Assembly: GCA_945865485.1 (NCBI GenBank) | Contig: CAMBEC010000001.1 | Coordinates: 1-64,000 of the forward strand | Direction: 5' to 3' | DNA length: 64,000 nucleotides | DNA from: Rickettsia typhi | Lineage (GTDB): Bacteria; Pseudomonadota; Alphaproteobacteria; Rickettsiales; Rickettsiaceae | In this document: piece by piece, positions 42,607 to 51,769 of the stretch | Position numbering within the stretch: the first letter of the stretch is position 1 | Layout of the letters: every line of letters starts with the position of its first letter | Position numbers and translations under genes: made by a program | Notes under the pieces: generated by a model | The model's database searches: none | Seen by the model: only the letters and a program-made list of their open reading frames with translations | What the model was told of the DNA's origin: nothing

Positions 42607-43828
42607 GAAAAAGGTAACTGGAGCATTTTTAGGAACAATAGTTGAATACTATGATTACAGCCTTTATGGATTTTCAGCTGGCATTATCGCTGAAAAATTC
42701 TTTCCAGGGGTTGACAAAGTTTCAAGCCTTATGTACGTCTTTGCTATTTATTCCCTGTCATATTTGGCAAAACCATTAGGCTCTATATTTTTTAGCAGAA
42801 TTGGAGACAAATATGGTCGCAGATTTTCTCTAAGAATTACCATGATAGGTATTGCCATACCGACATTAATAATAGGTATCCTTCCTGAATATAACTCAAT
42901 CGGCGTCATTACAACCCAGATATTAGTATTATGTAGATTCTTTCAAGGGTTTTTTGTCGCAGGTGAATATGACGGCGCTGCTATATATGTTATCGAACAT
43001 ATCGGAGGAAAACACCACTATACCGCCTCAGCCCTCACCCGCTCTGCAGGTGTTGCTGGACTTCTTCTTGGCATTGCCACAACTAACTTATTTAATTCAT
43101 CAATATTTCCCGAATGGGCATGGAGGATACCATTTTTATTGTCGCTTCCTCTTGCACTTATTACTTTGCACTACAGGAAATTTCTAGAAGAAACTCCAGT
43201 ATTTATTGAATCACAAACTCAAAAAATAGAGTTTTTTAGCTTACTCAAATTTATTAAGAAACAATGGTTTGTTTTGTGCTGGGTTATCGTTTTATCTGGC
43301 GGGTTTGGTGTAACTTACCAAGTAACAGTTATTTTCATGAAACAATACTTGCCACTTGTCATTCCAAGTAGTAGTAACATAATTAGTGCCTTTTCAGTTA
43401 TGATAGTAATTGGATTTGGCATAGCTATGCCTATCTCTGGACTTTTAGCTGATCGTTTTGGTAGAAATATCGTTGTCAAATGCAGTTTGATATTTACTAT
43501 AATTGCCTGCATATTATTAATGATAGCAATACGTTCCCAACTTTTGAATTTAGCTCTAATTTCTTGCCTGTTGATAGCAGTCTCAGTCGCTCCGTTTAAT
43601 GCTTTAGCACACGGTGTGATTATAAAAGCTTTTAGAGCCAATGAACGATATCGAGGAGTGAGCCTTGGACACACAACCGGATCTCTACTGATGTCTGGAA
43701 CAGCCAACTATATTTGCTTGTACTTCATGAAAAATTTTAACTTTAATTTATTCCCAGTCTTTTATATAATTTTCTTCACCGTAATCTCATATTTTGCAAT
43801 GCAGATCTTCAGTAAACATCAGTCATAA
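42593..43828 (+). CDS. MFS transporter, ProP-like
   Basis: A 411-aa transporter with 12 predicted transmembrane helices and the metabolite:H+ symporter signatures GTIVEYYDYSLYGF (14-27), the loop FSRIGDKYGRRFSLR (~67-81) and RFFQGFFVAGEYDGAA. Rickettsiales carry many ProP paralogues, probably for uptake of host osmolytes or metabolites; the substrate here is unknown. Overlaps gmk by 14 bp. A dispersed-repeat region follows. Confidence 0.88.
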   Translation: MTQNKKKVTGAFLGTIVEYYDYSLYGFSAGIIAEKFFPGVDKVSSLMYVFAIYSLSYLAKPLGSIFFSRIGDKYGRRFSLRITMIGIAIPTLIIGILPEYNSIGVITTQILVLCRFFQGFFVAGEYDGAAIYVIEHIGGKHHYTASALTRSAGVAGLLLGIATTNLFNSSIFPEWAWRIPFLLSLPLALITLHYRKFLEETPVFIESQTQKIEFFSLLKFIKKQWFVLCWVIVLSGGFGVTYQVTVIFMKQYLPLVIPSSSNIISAFSVMIVIGFGIAMPISGLLADRFGRNIVVKCSLIFTIIACILLMIAIRSQLLNLALISCLLIAVSVAPFNALAHGVIIKAFRANERYRGVSLGHTTGSLLMSGTANYICLYFMKNFNFNLFPVFYIIFFTVISYFAMQIFSKHQS

Positions 43829-44128
43829 AACACAAGATACATGATAGATTTGCGTAGAAATAAATAACCGTGGCTTGATAAACTTTGCAAACATTCGGCC
43901 AAGCATTTTACTAAGCATTAAATCACACCCCGCAAGAAATACAGTCCTCCAAGACTTGATCCGGTATCTTCTTATCTACCGTCATGCTGAGTAAGTAGGT
44001 TTTGCAGGTCTCTTCGGCCTAGTATCTTCTCCTATCATGAGATCCTGAAGTAAATTCAGGATGACGGTGGTAGCTGGTCCCAGTATAAAATCATACGACT
44101 CTATACCCTTATCCATAACTCATGTTAC
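43829..44128. repeat. Dispersed repeat cluster
   Basis: A 300-bp gap. A perfect stem ATCCTGAA-GTAAA-TTCAGGAT lies at about 44043-44063. Other arms are GACTTGATCCGGTATCTTC (43953) and GTCATGCTGAG. A second shared piece, CAGTATAAAATCATACGACT through CTTATCCATAACT (44079-44119), recurs in the 53594-53983 gap. A weaker match to the MITE core (TTTGCAAACATTCGGCC) is near 43886. Confidence 0.65.
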
Positions 44129-45175
44129 CTATAACACAGTCTTTTTTTCACCAAGATGCCAAATTTTTTCAGCTTTACTTCCAAGTAACCAAAAACTTAT
44201 TGCGAGTATCCCAAAAAATATTGCTTTATGGGTGGCATCCCAAAAGAACTCAAAGAACCTGGTATACAGATTAATAAATAAAAAGGTAATACCGAAACCT
44301 TTAGTCATCCCATTATCATATTTTAAACCATGGTAAATAGCTCCGCCAGATACAAGACCAAATAAAAGCGACCAATGAAATAACTCAATTTGCTTTACTT
44401 TGTACCATAAGCCTATATCTCCATAATTCCCAAATATAGACATTATCCAAGTTGAAATAAATAAGTATAGCAACCCTAGTGCAAGGGTTGAACGAAAAAA
44501 ATAGCCAAATTTTTTGTGGTTTTCAAAGGTAAGAGCTAAGCTAATTAAAATACCGCCAAAAAGAACAAAGCGTAGAGGGTAATTCATACCTAAATAATAG
44601 GCTCCCCATCCAGATATATAGCCAGTCTCAGCTCCCATCCAACTACCAAGAGAGATTAAAGAAAAAAGCCAAATTAAATTTGATTTTAAACAAACTCCCA
44701 GAACTCCATAAATTACAAAAGATATAAGTATTAAAATAGAAAAGTGACCACTTCCGGAATCAAACACCCTTCCTAGTTGGTAAACAGCCATAGCCGTAGT
44801 CATTACACCTAAAAACAGGATTGCTTCATTACTATAAACTCTTTCTGGCTTCTTTTGTCGTCTTTGATAACCAGCCCAATAGATTAGACCAGACAAGATT
44901 GAAAGACTAATACATTTGACTAGATAGGAGGCATTGAAAATAGATTCTAATAACTTCAATAAAGCGTTATCAGCTAAAACAGAGCTAATAGAAATAACAA
45001 TACAAATCAAAGCAATCCAAAACGAATATTTTGCTAACTTCTTCCAATCAAAAGGTATAACATAAATATCATTTTCAAGCGATGACGCCATTTTGTCATC
45101 AATCCGGCCGTTTGTATTCCAATATTTTAGGGCGGCTCGGATTGACGTCGCCTGAGATTTATTAACTTTCATCAT
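44129..45175 (-). CDS. DUF2157-like multi-pass membrane protein
   Basis: A 348-aa protein with a soluble N-terminus (SQATSIRAALKYWNTNGRID, 6-25) followed by about ten transmembrane helices. The domain layout and N-terminal motif resemble DUF2157 predicted membrane proteins, whose function is unknown. Starts 13 bp after the nitroreductase gene and is the last of a co-directional run that begins with hscB. Confidence 0.65.
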   Translation of the reverse strand: MMKVNKSQATSIRAALKYWNTNGRIDDKMASSLENDIYVIPFDWKKLAKYSFWIALICIVISISSVLADNALLKLLESIFNASYLVKCISLSILSGLIYWAGYQRRQKKPERVYSNEAILFLGVMTTAMAVYQLGRVFDSGSGHFSILILISFVIYGVLGVCLKSNLIWLFSLISLGSWMGAETGYISGWGAYYLGMNYPLRFVLFGGILISLALTFENHKKFGYFFRSTLALGLLYLFISTWIMSIFGNYGDIGLWYKVKQIELFHWSLLFGLVSGGAIYHGLKYDNGMTKGFGITFLFINLYTRFFEFFWDATHKAIFFGILAISFWLLGSKAEKIWHLGEKKTVL

Positions 45176-45188
45176 AGTTTAATTCGCA

Positions 45189-45761
45189 TTATACTATTTT
45201 ACACACTTCTGCAAAATCTAGCCTTGGTAACCTTGGAAACGGATTATCTCCATCTCTATAACCTAGGTTACAAACAAAATTAACTTTAAAACCAGTCCCA
45301 GATAAAAATTCTTTCTCAATAGCCCCAGCATCGAGGCCAGACATTGGCCCGCAATCTAAACCCAAACTACGAGCAACTATCATAAAATATGCAGCTTGTA
45401 ATGTTGAATTTCTATTAGCTGTATCGAGCGCGATCGCCTCAGAAGAAGCAAAATAGTTTTTCATGACTGGTGATATAGGATGAGTTTTATCCATCTTTGT
45501 ATAAAATTTTGTATCGTAGGCAAATATTGCTACAACAGGAGCAGATTTAGTTTTCTCTACATTGCCTTCCATAAGGCATTTTAATAACTTTTCTTTCTGA
45601 TCTTGGCTTTCAATAAAAATAATTCTCAGAGGACATGAGTTAGCTGAAGTAGGCCCGAGCTTCATAGTATCATATATTTCTTGGAGCAATTCCAAACTAA
45701 CGGCTTTATCAGTGTATTTGTAACAAGTTCTATCGGCAAAAACGTCTTTAACTGTACGCAT
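45189..45761 (-). CDS. RutE/HadB-like nitroreductase family protein
   Basis: A 190-aa flavoenzyme-type protein. Motifs: FADRTCYKYTDKAVS near the N-terminus, the FMN-binding LGPTSANSCPLRI (~37-49), AAYFMIVARSLGLDCGPMSGLD (~128-149) and a C-terminal CNLGYRDGDNPFPRLPRL. This matches the malonic semialdehyde reductase (RutE) branch of nitroreductases. It reduces small aldehydes or quinone-like compounds with NAD(P)H; the true substrate in this organism is unknown. Confidence 0.8.
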   Translation of the reverse strand: MRTVKDVFADRTCYKYTDKAVSLELLQEIYDTMKLGPTSANSCPLRIIFIESQDQKEKLLKCLMEGNVEKTKSAPVVAIFAYDTKFYTKMDKTHPISPVMKNYFASSEAIALDTANRNSTLQAAYFMIVARSLGLDCGPMSGLDAGAIEKEFLSGTGFKVNFVCNLGYRDGDNPFPRLPRLDFAEVCKIV

Positions 45762-45787
45762 ACTAGTTCTCCAATTTATGTTAAAAA

Positions 45788-46780
45788 TTATTCCGCCTGT
45801 AATTCCATTAAATTCAATTTCCCTACAGTTACCCCTTTATCAGAAAAAACAATTTTAAAATTAGCATTTCCAATATCGTCTTTATTTAACTCACTAGCAG
45901 TCGCCTTGCTTATTATCTTCTTCAAGAAAGATTTTGAAAAAATAAAATCCTCTGGAATTAAAGTGTCTACGACCTCATGATATTGATATATAGCAACATC
46001 AACTTTACCGTTAGGCAAACTACTTCTACTTAACCTAAGCACCCCCTTAACATCAAGTGCGGCATTATCAAATTTTAAATAAAAATTTGATAAGTCAAAT
46101 TTACGTTCAAAATCTACTTTCTCAGTTTGATTTTCAAGAATTTCATGATAGCTTAGATCGATTAAAAGATGGGCTTTATTTATTTTCATATAATTCACGG
46201 CCGAAGAATAATCTCCAGAGACTTTAATTCTCAAAATATTATTATCCTTCTTTTCTTGAATAGATGATAACTTAACTGACCCAAGAGTAAATACTTCCTT
46301 TTCGCCTAAAAAACCTAACAATTGTGGAACTACAGAATTAAATGATTTTAACTCTTCTTTCAAATTATTCTTTGTGTCTACAAAAAACAACGAATTATTA
46401 AAGGCAATATCGCAATTTATATCAAGAGGTGATGTAATAGTATGAGTTTGCAGAATACTGTTATGCGATTCGTTGTAAACAATCTTACGTCCTAAATTAA
46501 TCTGCACCGAAGTGCAGCTATAACCAAAACTCAATACTATTTCTTCAGCAGAAATCTCTTTAAGACCGTTTTGGTTTACAATAGTAAGTTTTGGAGAAAC
46601 TAGCCTTATCTTCCAATCAAAAGGAAATCCAAAAAGCTTTGCATCCTCAAACTGAAATTTGATATTATCTGAACTGTATTGACTAGCTTTATCAACAATC
46701 TTTCCCTTTATAATGTGAGCTCCTATAACCCATAAGGCCACGGTAACAAGAATGCATAATAAGAGAATTTTTCGAATCAC
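45788..46780 (-). CDS. DUF2125-like periplasmic protein
   Basis: A 330-aa protein from a GTG (46780) 9 nt after the ferredoxin stop. One N-terminal transmembrane anchor (ILLLCILVTVALWVIGAHI, ~5-23) is followed by a long beta-rich region beginning FQFEDAKLFGFPFDWKIRL, the pattern of DUF2125/YdgA-type alphaproteobacterial proteins. Function is unknown; likely periplasmic and membrane-tethered. No catalytic motif seen. Confidence 0.65.
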   Translation of the reverse strand: MIRKILLLCILVTVALWVIGAHIIKGKIVDKASQYSSDNIKFQFEDAKLFGFPFDWKIRLVSPKLTIVNQNGLKEISAEEIVLSFGYSCTSVQINLGRKIVYNESHNSILQTHTITSPLDINCDIAFNNSLFFVDTKNNLKEELKSFNSVVPQLLGFLGEKEVFTLGSVKLSSIQEKKDNNILRIKVSGDYSSAVNYMKINKAHLLIDLSYHEILENQTEKVDFERKFDLSNFYLKFDNAALDVKGVLRLSRSSLPNGKVDVAIYQYHEVVDTLIPEDFIFSKSFLKKIISKATASELNKDDIGNANFKIVFSDKGVTVGKLNLMELQAE

Positions 46781-46789
46781 TTCAAGCTA

Positions 46790-47128
46790 TTATAGATTAA
46801 TATTTCTAGTTGCCGATGGAAGAATAATACGCATACCATCAAGTTCTTTTGTCAAAATAATCTGACAACCTAGCCTCGAAGTATGAGTAAGCCCAAAAGC
46901 CAAGTCAAGCATATCTTCCTCAGCTTCTTCTAGTTCTCCTAGTTTGTTGTATATTTTCTCTTCCAGCACAACATGACAAGTAGCGCAAGCTAGAGACCCT
47001 TCGCAGGCACCTTCCAGATCTATCTCATTTTGATGGGCTACTTCAAGTATTGACAGACCTACTAAAGCCTCAACTTCTTTTTCCTTGCCAGCTTCTATAA
47101 AAATTACTTTTATTTTTTCCATTGCCAT
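46790..47128 (-). CDS. fdx: ISC-type [2Fe-2S] ferredoxin
   Basis: A 112-aa adrenodoxin-type ferredoxin. Cluster ligands are visible in [13 protein letters not shown] (three Cys) and SRLGCQI (fourth Cys). It supplies electrons to the iron-sulfur assembly machinery. Follows hscA by 27 bp in the order hscB-hscA-fdx, the classic ISC arrangement. Confidence 0.94.
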   Translation of the reverse strand: MAMEKIKVIFIEAGKEKEVEALVGLSILEVAHQNEIDLEGACEGSLACATCHVVLEEKIYNKLGELEEAEEDMLDLAFGLTHTSRLGCQIILTKELDGMRIILPSATRNINL

Positions 47129-47155
47129 ACTAAAATACCAAATATTTATTAAGTA

Positions 47156-48952
47156 TTATTTAATTTCATTTATATGCATTCCTTTTAAATGCATGTCCAC
47201 ACCTTTGTCCAAATGCTTCTGGATAAAAACTGTAGCCAAACTATTTAAACCATCTATTTTTAGCAAAATATCTTCCTGATTATCTAAAATAACTGCCTTT
47301 TGTAAAGAACTTATTGCCTTATCTATCTTAATTTTTTCATTCTCAGTAAGCAGCCATGGTGTTTCTTCTATAGCTTTTTCAAGCCCTGTAATCAAACTAT
47401 ATGCCTGTTCTTTTGCTTCAACCAATAATCTTTCTTTATGATCTTTGGCCACGTTCTCATATGCAATTTTCAATGCATGAAATACTTCTTCTTCACTCAT
47501 ACCATAACTTGGCTTTACTTCAATAGCATGAATTTTCCCAGTAATAGCTTCTTGTGCTGTAACAGACAAAATACCATCAGCATCTATAGCAAAAACAACC
47601 TCTACTCTACCTTTACCAGCTTTAGCAAGAGGGATTCCATTTAATTCAAACCGAGCAAGAGACCTACAATCTTTTGCCATTTCTCGCTCACCTTGCACAA
47701 TATGAAATTGCATACCAGTCTGATTATCACTATGAGTAGTAAATTCTTGCGTAATAGAAAACGGTATAGGTGTGTTACGCAATATGATTTTTTCAGCTAT
47801 ACCGCCATAAATTTCTAATCCGACTGATAATGAAAGCACATCAATTAACAAAGATTTTGGCTTAGCTGACAAGTTTTCCGCCTGCAAAGCAGCCCCAAGA
47901 GCAACAATCTTATCTGGGTCTTGATCAGAATAAATTTCTGTCTTAAATGACTTTGTCAACAAATCTAAAATTAAAGGTATCCTTGTTGATCCACCAACCA
48001 AGATAATACCATCTAAATCAATATTATTTGCATCATACAAAGTGTCTTTAGCAACCTTAACAGTCTTTTCAACGACTGGTAATACAAGTTCTTCAAACTC
48101 ATTACGAGAAATGGCAAGTTTATTATCCTCATAAATAATTTCAATCGAATCTCTGCTCGACAAATCTTCCTTAGCTTTTTTTGCAAGAAAGATAATTTCG
48201 CTATTAATTTCTATGTCCATTTGGCTGGCCATGTAATGAGCCAACAATATATCTATATCATCACCCCCAAGCATATTATCACCACCTGTCGCTACAACTT
48301 GCAAAACTCCTGTACGCATGTTTAGTATCGATACGTCAAACGTCCCGCCACCCAAATCATATACCAAATATGCTCCTTCCTGTTGCCGATTAAGACCATA
48401 AGCGTAAGCTGCCGCTGTTGGTTCTGAAATTAATCTTATTACTTCTAGACCAGCTAATCTAGCAGCAAATAATACCTGCCCTCGTGCGTTATCATCAAAA
48501 TATGCTGGGACAGAGACAACGGCTTTTTTCAGTTTACAATCAAGACTAAGCTCAGCCTCTGACTTTAAATATTTAAAAATTTCAGAAGCTACTTCTGGTA
48601 AGCTTAAGTAATTCTTACCGATTTTTACTCTTGGCACAGCAGCGCTTAAATCAAGGTCGCTTGCAAGAGTCATTAAGTTCGGTGTACTTTTGATTTCTTC
48701 AGATGATTTTGCTAATAGCCTTTTAATAGAACGAATGTATTTTTTAGCATCGTAATTATTGACGCCAATTTTTTCCTCCATAATACAAATAACCGACGGC
48801 ACTAACTCAGAACCGTCACTCATCTTTATTATCTGACTATTATAGTCTTTGGATATAGCAATCAAAGAATTAGTTGTTCCAAAATCTATGCCAACAACTG
48901 TGTCCTCAGAAACTTCAAATTCCCCAGGTTCTCTAATTTCGATTATTTGCAT
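47156..48952 (-). CDS. hscA: Fe-S protein assembly chaperone HscA
   Basis: A 598-aa Hsp70 specialised for iron-sulfur transfer. ATPase domain: VGIDFGTTNSLIA (~21-33), VVSVPAYFDDNARGQ, ISEPTAAAYAYGL, YDLGGGTFDVSIL, LVGGSTRIP. Substrate domain from ~385, shorter C-terminal lid than DnaK and no EEVD end, as for HscA. Works with HscB to move clusters from IscU. Start overlaps hscB by 20 bp. Confidence 0.95.
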   Translation of the reverse strand: MQIIEIREPGEFEVSEDTVVGIDFGTTNSLIAISKDYNSQIIKMSDGSELVPSVICIMEEKIGVNNYDAKKYIRSIKRLLAKSSEEIKSTPNLMTLASDLDLSAAVPRVKIGKNYLSLPEVASEIFKYLKSEAELSLDCKLKKAVVSVPAYFDDNARGQVLFAARLAGLEVIRLISEPTAAAYAYGLNRQQEGAYLVYDLGGGTFDVSILNMRTGVLQVVATGGDNMLGGDDIDILLAHYMASQMDIEINSEIIFLAKKAKEDLSSRDSIEIIYEDNKLAISRNEFEELVLPVVEKTVKVAKDTLYDANNIDLDGIILVGGSTRIPLILDLLTKSFKTEIYSDQDPDKIVALGAALQAENLSAKPKSLLIDVLSLSVGLEIYGGIAEKIILRNTPIPFSITQEFTTHSDNQTGMQFHIVQGEREMAKDCRSLARFELNGIPLAKAGKGRVEVVFAIDADGILSVTAQEAITGKIHAIEVKPSYGMSEEEVFHALKIAYENVAKDHKERLLVEAKEQAYSLITGLEKAIEETPWLLTENEKIKIDKAISSLQKAVILDNQEDILLKIDGLNSLATVFIQKHLDKGVDMHLKGMHINEIK

Positions 48953-49439
48953 GTTTAATCTTAAGCTTGATATTCCCGACTAAATTAGTAAGATACTTTA
49001 GTCTGACAGTAAGATCAAGGGCTTTAGTAAAATTATTTTTTCTAAAATGACTCGTAATTTCTTTCATTAATTCTGCTTTTACAGCTAGTTTCTGTTGTTC
49101 TATAGCTATTAAATCAGTCCTTTCATACATCCCCTCAATTTCTTCATATTCTTCTAGAATTTCTTCTAGCTCATGAGGGCTAAGCTGTAAATTCAATTCT
49201 TTATCACTAAATTCAAAACCATTCAGGTTTAATAAATATTCAGCTCTTCTGTAATCATCACTTAAAATTTTGTAGGCTTCATTAAGCAACATTGACATCT
49301 CTATATTTCTTACTTTAGACCCACCATCAACCATCCTATCAGGATGATACTCCATCTGCTTTGCCAAATAGTTAGATTGAAGTAAATTTTGCTTAATATC
49401 GTATCTTTGTTCTAATTCTAATAACTGAAAATAATTCAT
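48933..49439 (-). CDS. hscB: J-domain co-chaperone HscB
   Basis: A 168-aa protein from the ATG at 49439 (MNYFQLLELEQRYD); a GTG three codons earlier at 49448 is less likely. J-domain with HPD in MEYHPDRM (~31-38), followed by the C-terminal three-helix IscU-binding domain (SPHELEEILEEYEEIEG). It stimulates HscA ATPase and presents IscU. First gene of the ISC segment. Confidence 0.93.
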   Translation of the reverse strand: MNYFQLLELEQRYDIKQNLLQSNYLAKQMEYHPDRMVDGGSKVRNIEMSMLLNEAYKILSDDYRRAEYLLNLNGFEFSDKELNLQLSPHELEEILEEYEEIEGMYERTDLIAIEQQKLAVKAELMKEITSHFRKNNFTKALDLTVRLKYLTNLVGNIKLKIKHANNRN

Positions 49440-49448
49440 TTGTAACAC

Positions 49449-49705
49449 ATTGAGCTGATTAAGATGAGTTCATTGTACCATTATAAGCAATTTAGACATA
49501 CTATTTATAGTGAATATTGTTATACAACGGCGCGGTAAACGCAAGCGACTTCTACTTACAACAAAAAACTTTTATCGTGTTTTAGATGTATTAATCAAAT
49601 TTTATTTTCTTTGTAATATACATATAAAAATTTCAAGCTAATTAAATCAGGCCTATACTAACTAGCTTGAAATATATTGCTTAATAATACATAAGTTTAG
49701 ATTAT
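49449..49705. other. Intergenic gap between hscB and the lipase-like gene
   Basis: This 257-bp gap separates two divergent genes and so holds both promoters. It is AT-rich; I see CAAGCTAATTA / TAACTAGCTTG arms near 49633-49674 as an imperfect inverted repeat but no confident promoter. Confidence 0.4.
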
Positions 49706-51010
49706 ATGAAAAACACGAATACGACTCACAAAGTTATTTCAGAGGATCATCAGGACTGGAGGGCTTTTAATAATCAAGCCCACAATGGAGTACTATTCAC
49801 TAATTTTGCTTATAAAGGCACTGACGAAAAGATGCAAGAAGCGGCAAAAATGATCCCGCCTGGTTACGAAATGTTTCTTATGAGCGATCATGTTGTAGAT
49901 AGCAATGAAGCATCTTTTAGATGTGTAGCATTCCTAAACAAAGAAACAAAAGAGATCGTATTTGCCACAGCTGGAACAAGACCCCACCTTAATCAAAAAG
50001 GTCTGGATGACTTATATGATGACGCTTTGTTAGTCGCTCAAAGTAAGCCCGCAAAAATGAATCCAGCTCAGATCCTAAACGATATGATTTTAGATAGCTT
50101 GGGTGAGCAGGCAAAAGATTATAAATTTCATTATACTGGCCACTCTCTTGGAGCAGCAATGGCCGAAATGCAAGCAGTGGATATGGATATTAAGCTACAA
50201 AAAAAAGGATTGAAAAATCATGGTGAAAAAGATCAAATAACAGCTGTTACTTTTGAAAACCCAGGGACAAAGCCTATTGTAGAAAAAATGTATAAAGAAG
50301 CTGGGCTACCTGAAAATAGCGCAAAAAAACTAAATTTTTGTGCATTTAACAATAGAAAAAATATTATCAATAGTTTAAACGAACAATCTGGCACTGTATA
50401 TACTATTATCCCTCATTCACAAAAAGAAAGAAATCCTAATTTGGTTCAGATGGTATTCGAAGTAATAGCTAAATATGCTTCTGAAATTACTCCACTTTTG
50501 GGGAAAGCTTTTAGCTTATTAGCGCCTGGAGGTATAGGCATGGAGCTTCCCTCAGACCATTCTTTATCCAATTTCAATAAGGTTTTTGTACAAAAAGCGG
50601 GAAAAGTTAAAGACAAAGAGGGTAATATAATTTCGATGCAAGAGGCTTATTCTCAAATTAAGCCAATTGAGTACGAGGAAAGCTTAGCTAATAAAATTAA
50701 AACTCTTCAACAAACTGAAAAAACTACTGGTAAAATAGAGTTCTCTATGGATAAATTTGACGAGACCACAGGAAAACTTGATAGAGTAACATTTAGCCGT
50801 GCAGAACTAGAAAAAGCTACTAGGCTAGAACAGGCAGAAAAAGTATCCTCTAATGAGAAAACAAAATTTACTTCTAAATTTTCGCCAAAAGCACAAGAAA
50901 ATGTAGCCAAGCAAATAATTAGTTCAAAGACAGAAGGCTTATCATCAAATCTTAAACTACCTAGTGCAAAACAGGCTCTAGAAGGCACAAGTATATCAGC
51001 AAGTCGCTAA
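49706..51010 (+). CDS. Lipase-like alpha/beta hydrolase (candidate effector)
   Basis: A 434-aa protein with a class-3-lipase-like core. Nucleophile elbow: YTGHSLGAAMAEMQ (Ser147), preceded by IVFATAGTRP (oxyanion region, ~90-100) and followed by VTFENPGTKP (~184-193). A candidate His is His285 in PSDHSLSNF. No signal peptide is present, so it is cytoplasmic or secreted by a signal-free route. Residues 300-434 are a charged helical tail rich in Lys, Glu, Ser and Thr. Phospholipases help rickettsiae leave the vacuole, but this protein is not the patatin or PLD family known there. Monocistronic, between hscB and trmJ. Confidence 0.75.
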   Translation: MKNTNTTHKVISEDHQDWRAFNNQAHNGVLFTNFAYKGTDEKMQEAAKMIPPGYEMFLMSDHVVDSNEASFRCVAFLNKETKEIVFATAGTRPHLNQKGLDDLYDDALLVAQSKPAKMNPAQILNDMILDSLGEQAKDYKFHYTGHSLGAAMAEMQAVDMDIKLQKKGLKNHGEKDQITAVTFENPGTKPIVEKMYKEAGLPENSAKKLNFCAFNNRKNIINSLNEQSGTVYTIIPHSQKERNPNLVQMVFEVIAKYASEITPLLGKAFSLLAPGGIGMELPSDHSLSNFNKVFVQKAGKVKDKEGNIISMQEAYSQIKPIEYEESLANKIKTLQQTEKTTGKIEFSMDKFDETTGKLDRVTFSRAELEKATRLEQAEKVSSNEKTKFTSKFSPKAQENVAKQIISSKTEGLSSNLKLPSAKQALEGTSISASR

Positions 51011-51027
51011 TCTGTTCACAATTTAGG

Positions 51028-51726
51028 TTATTTTTTTCCTGATAGAACTGTAATAATTCCTCTTAGAGTCTGCAATTCGGTTTTAGATAGGTTATCGATT
51101 CTTGCAAAAATATTCCTGATTTTCAAGCTCATTTTCTCTCTTTTTTCTGGAACACGAAAAAACTTACGTTCTTCAAGGGAATTGAATAGGTGTTCATAAA
51201 AATATTCTAGTTCATCATTTCCAGCAAGTGTTGGTTGTACATATGGCCTTGATTGCATACGAGCCTGAAAAAGTTCATAACAAATTACCGCCACTGAGTG
51301 AGCAATATTCAAGGAGCTAAAGCTCAGGTTAGTATCAATTGTTATAATCTTATTGGCATATGAAATTTCTTGGTTATTCAAACCACAATTTTCTCTACCA
51401 AACATGATCCCGACTTTACCAGTCTTAGGTATGTCTTCTTTCAAATCTCTTGAGAAAACATATTCCTTATTCATATCTCTTGAAGTAGCAGTAGCCGCAT
51501 AAACATATGATAAATCACTTATTGCATCAACCACAGAACCAAGAATCCTAGCATTGGCAATTAAATCTGCCGCCCCAACTGACATGCTTACGGCTTTTTC
51601 ATTTGGCCAACCGTCTCTTGGATCTACAATTCTTAGATCATAGATATCAAAATTCTTCATAGCCCTTGCTACGGCCCCTATATTCTCGCCCATTTGCGGG
51701 GCAACTAATATTATGGAAATGGACAC
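51028..51726 (-). CDS. trmJ: tRNA (cytidine/uridine-2'-O-)-methyltransferase TrmJ
   Basis: A 232-aa SpoU/TrmH-type knotted methyltransferase. Motifs: VAPQMGENIGAVARAMKNF (~8-26, motif 1), IMFGRENCGLNNQEI (motif 2) and SLNIAHSVAVICYE (motif 3, the knot that binds S-adenosylmethionine). TrmJ modifies position 32 of tRNA anticodon loops. Starts at GTG (51726) with AGGTG 4 nt upstream. Normal length. Confidence 0.9.
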   Translation of the reverse strand: MSISIILVAPQMGENIGAVARAMKNFDIYDLRIVDPRDGWPNEKAVSMSVGAADLIANARILGSVVDAISDLSYVYAATATSRDMNKEYVFSRDLKEDIPKTGKVGIMFGRENCGLNNQEISYANKIITIDTNLSFSSLNIAHSVAVICYELFQARMQSRPYVQPTLAGNDELEYFYEHLFNSLEERKFFRVPEKREKMSLKIRNIFARIDNLSKTELQTLRGIITVLSGKK

Positions 51727-51769
51727 TCAACACCTATCTTCATAAATTTATATTCGGTTATTTATACTC

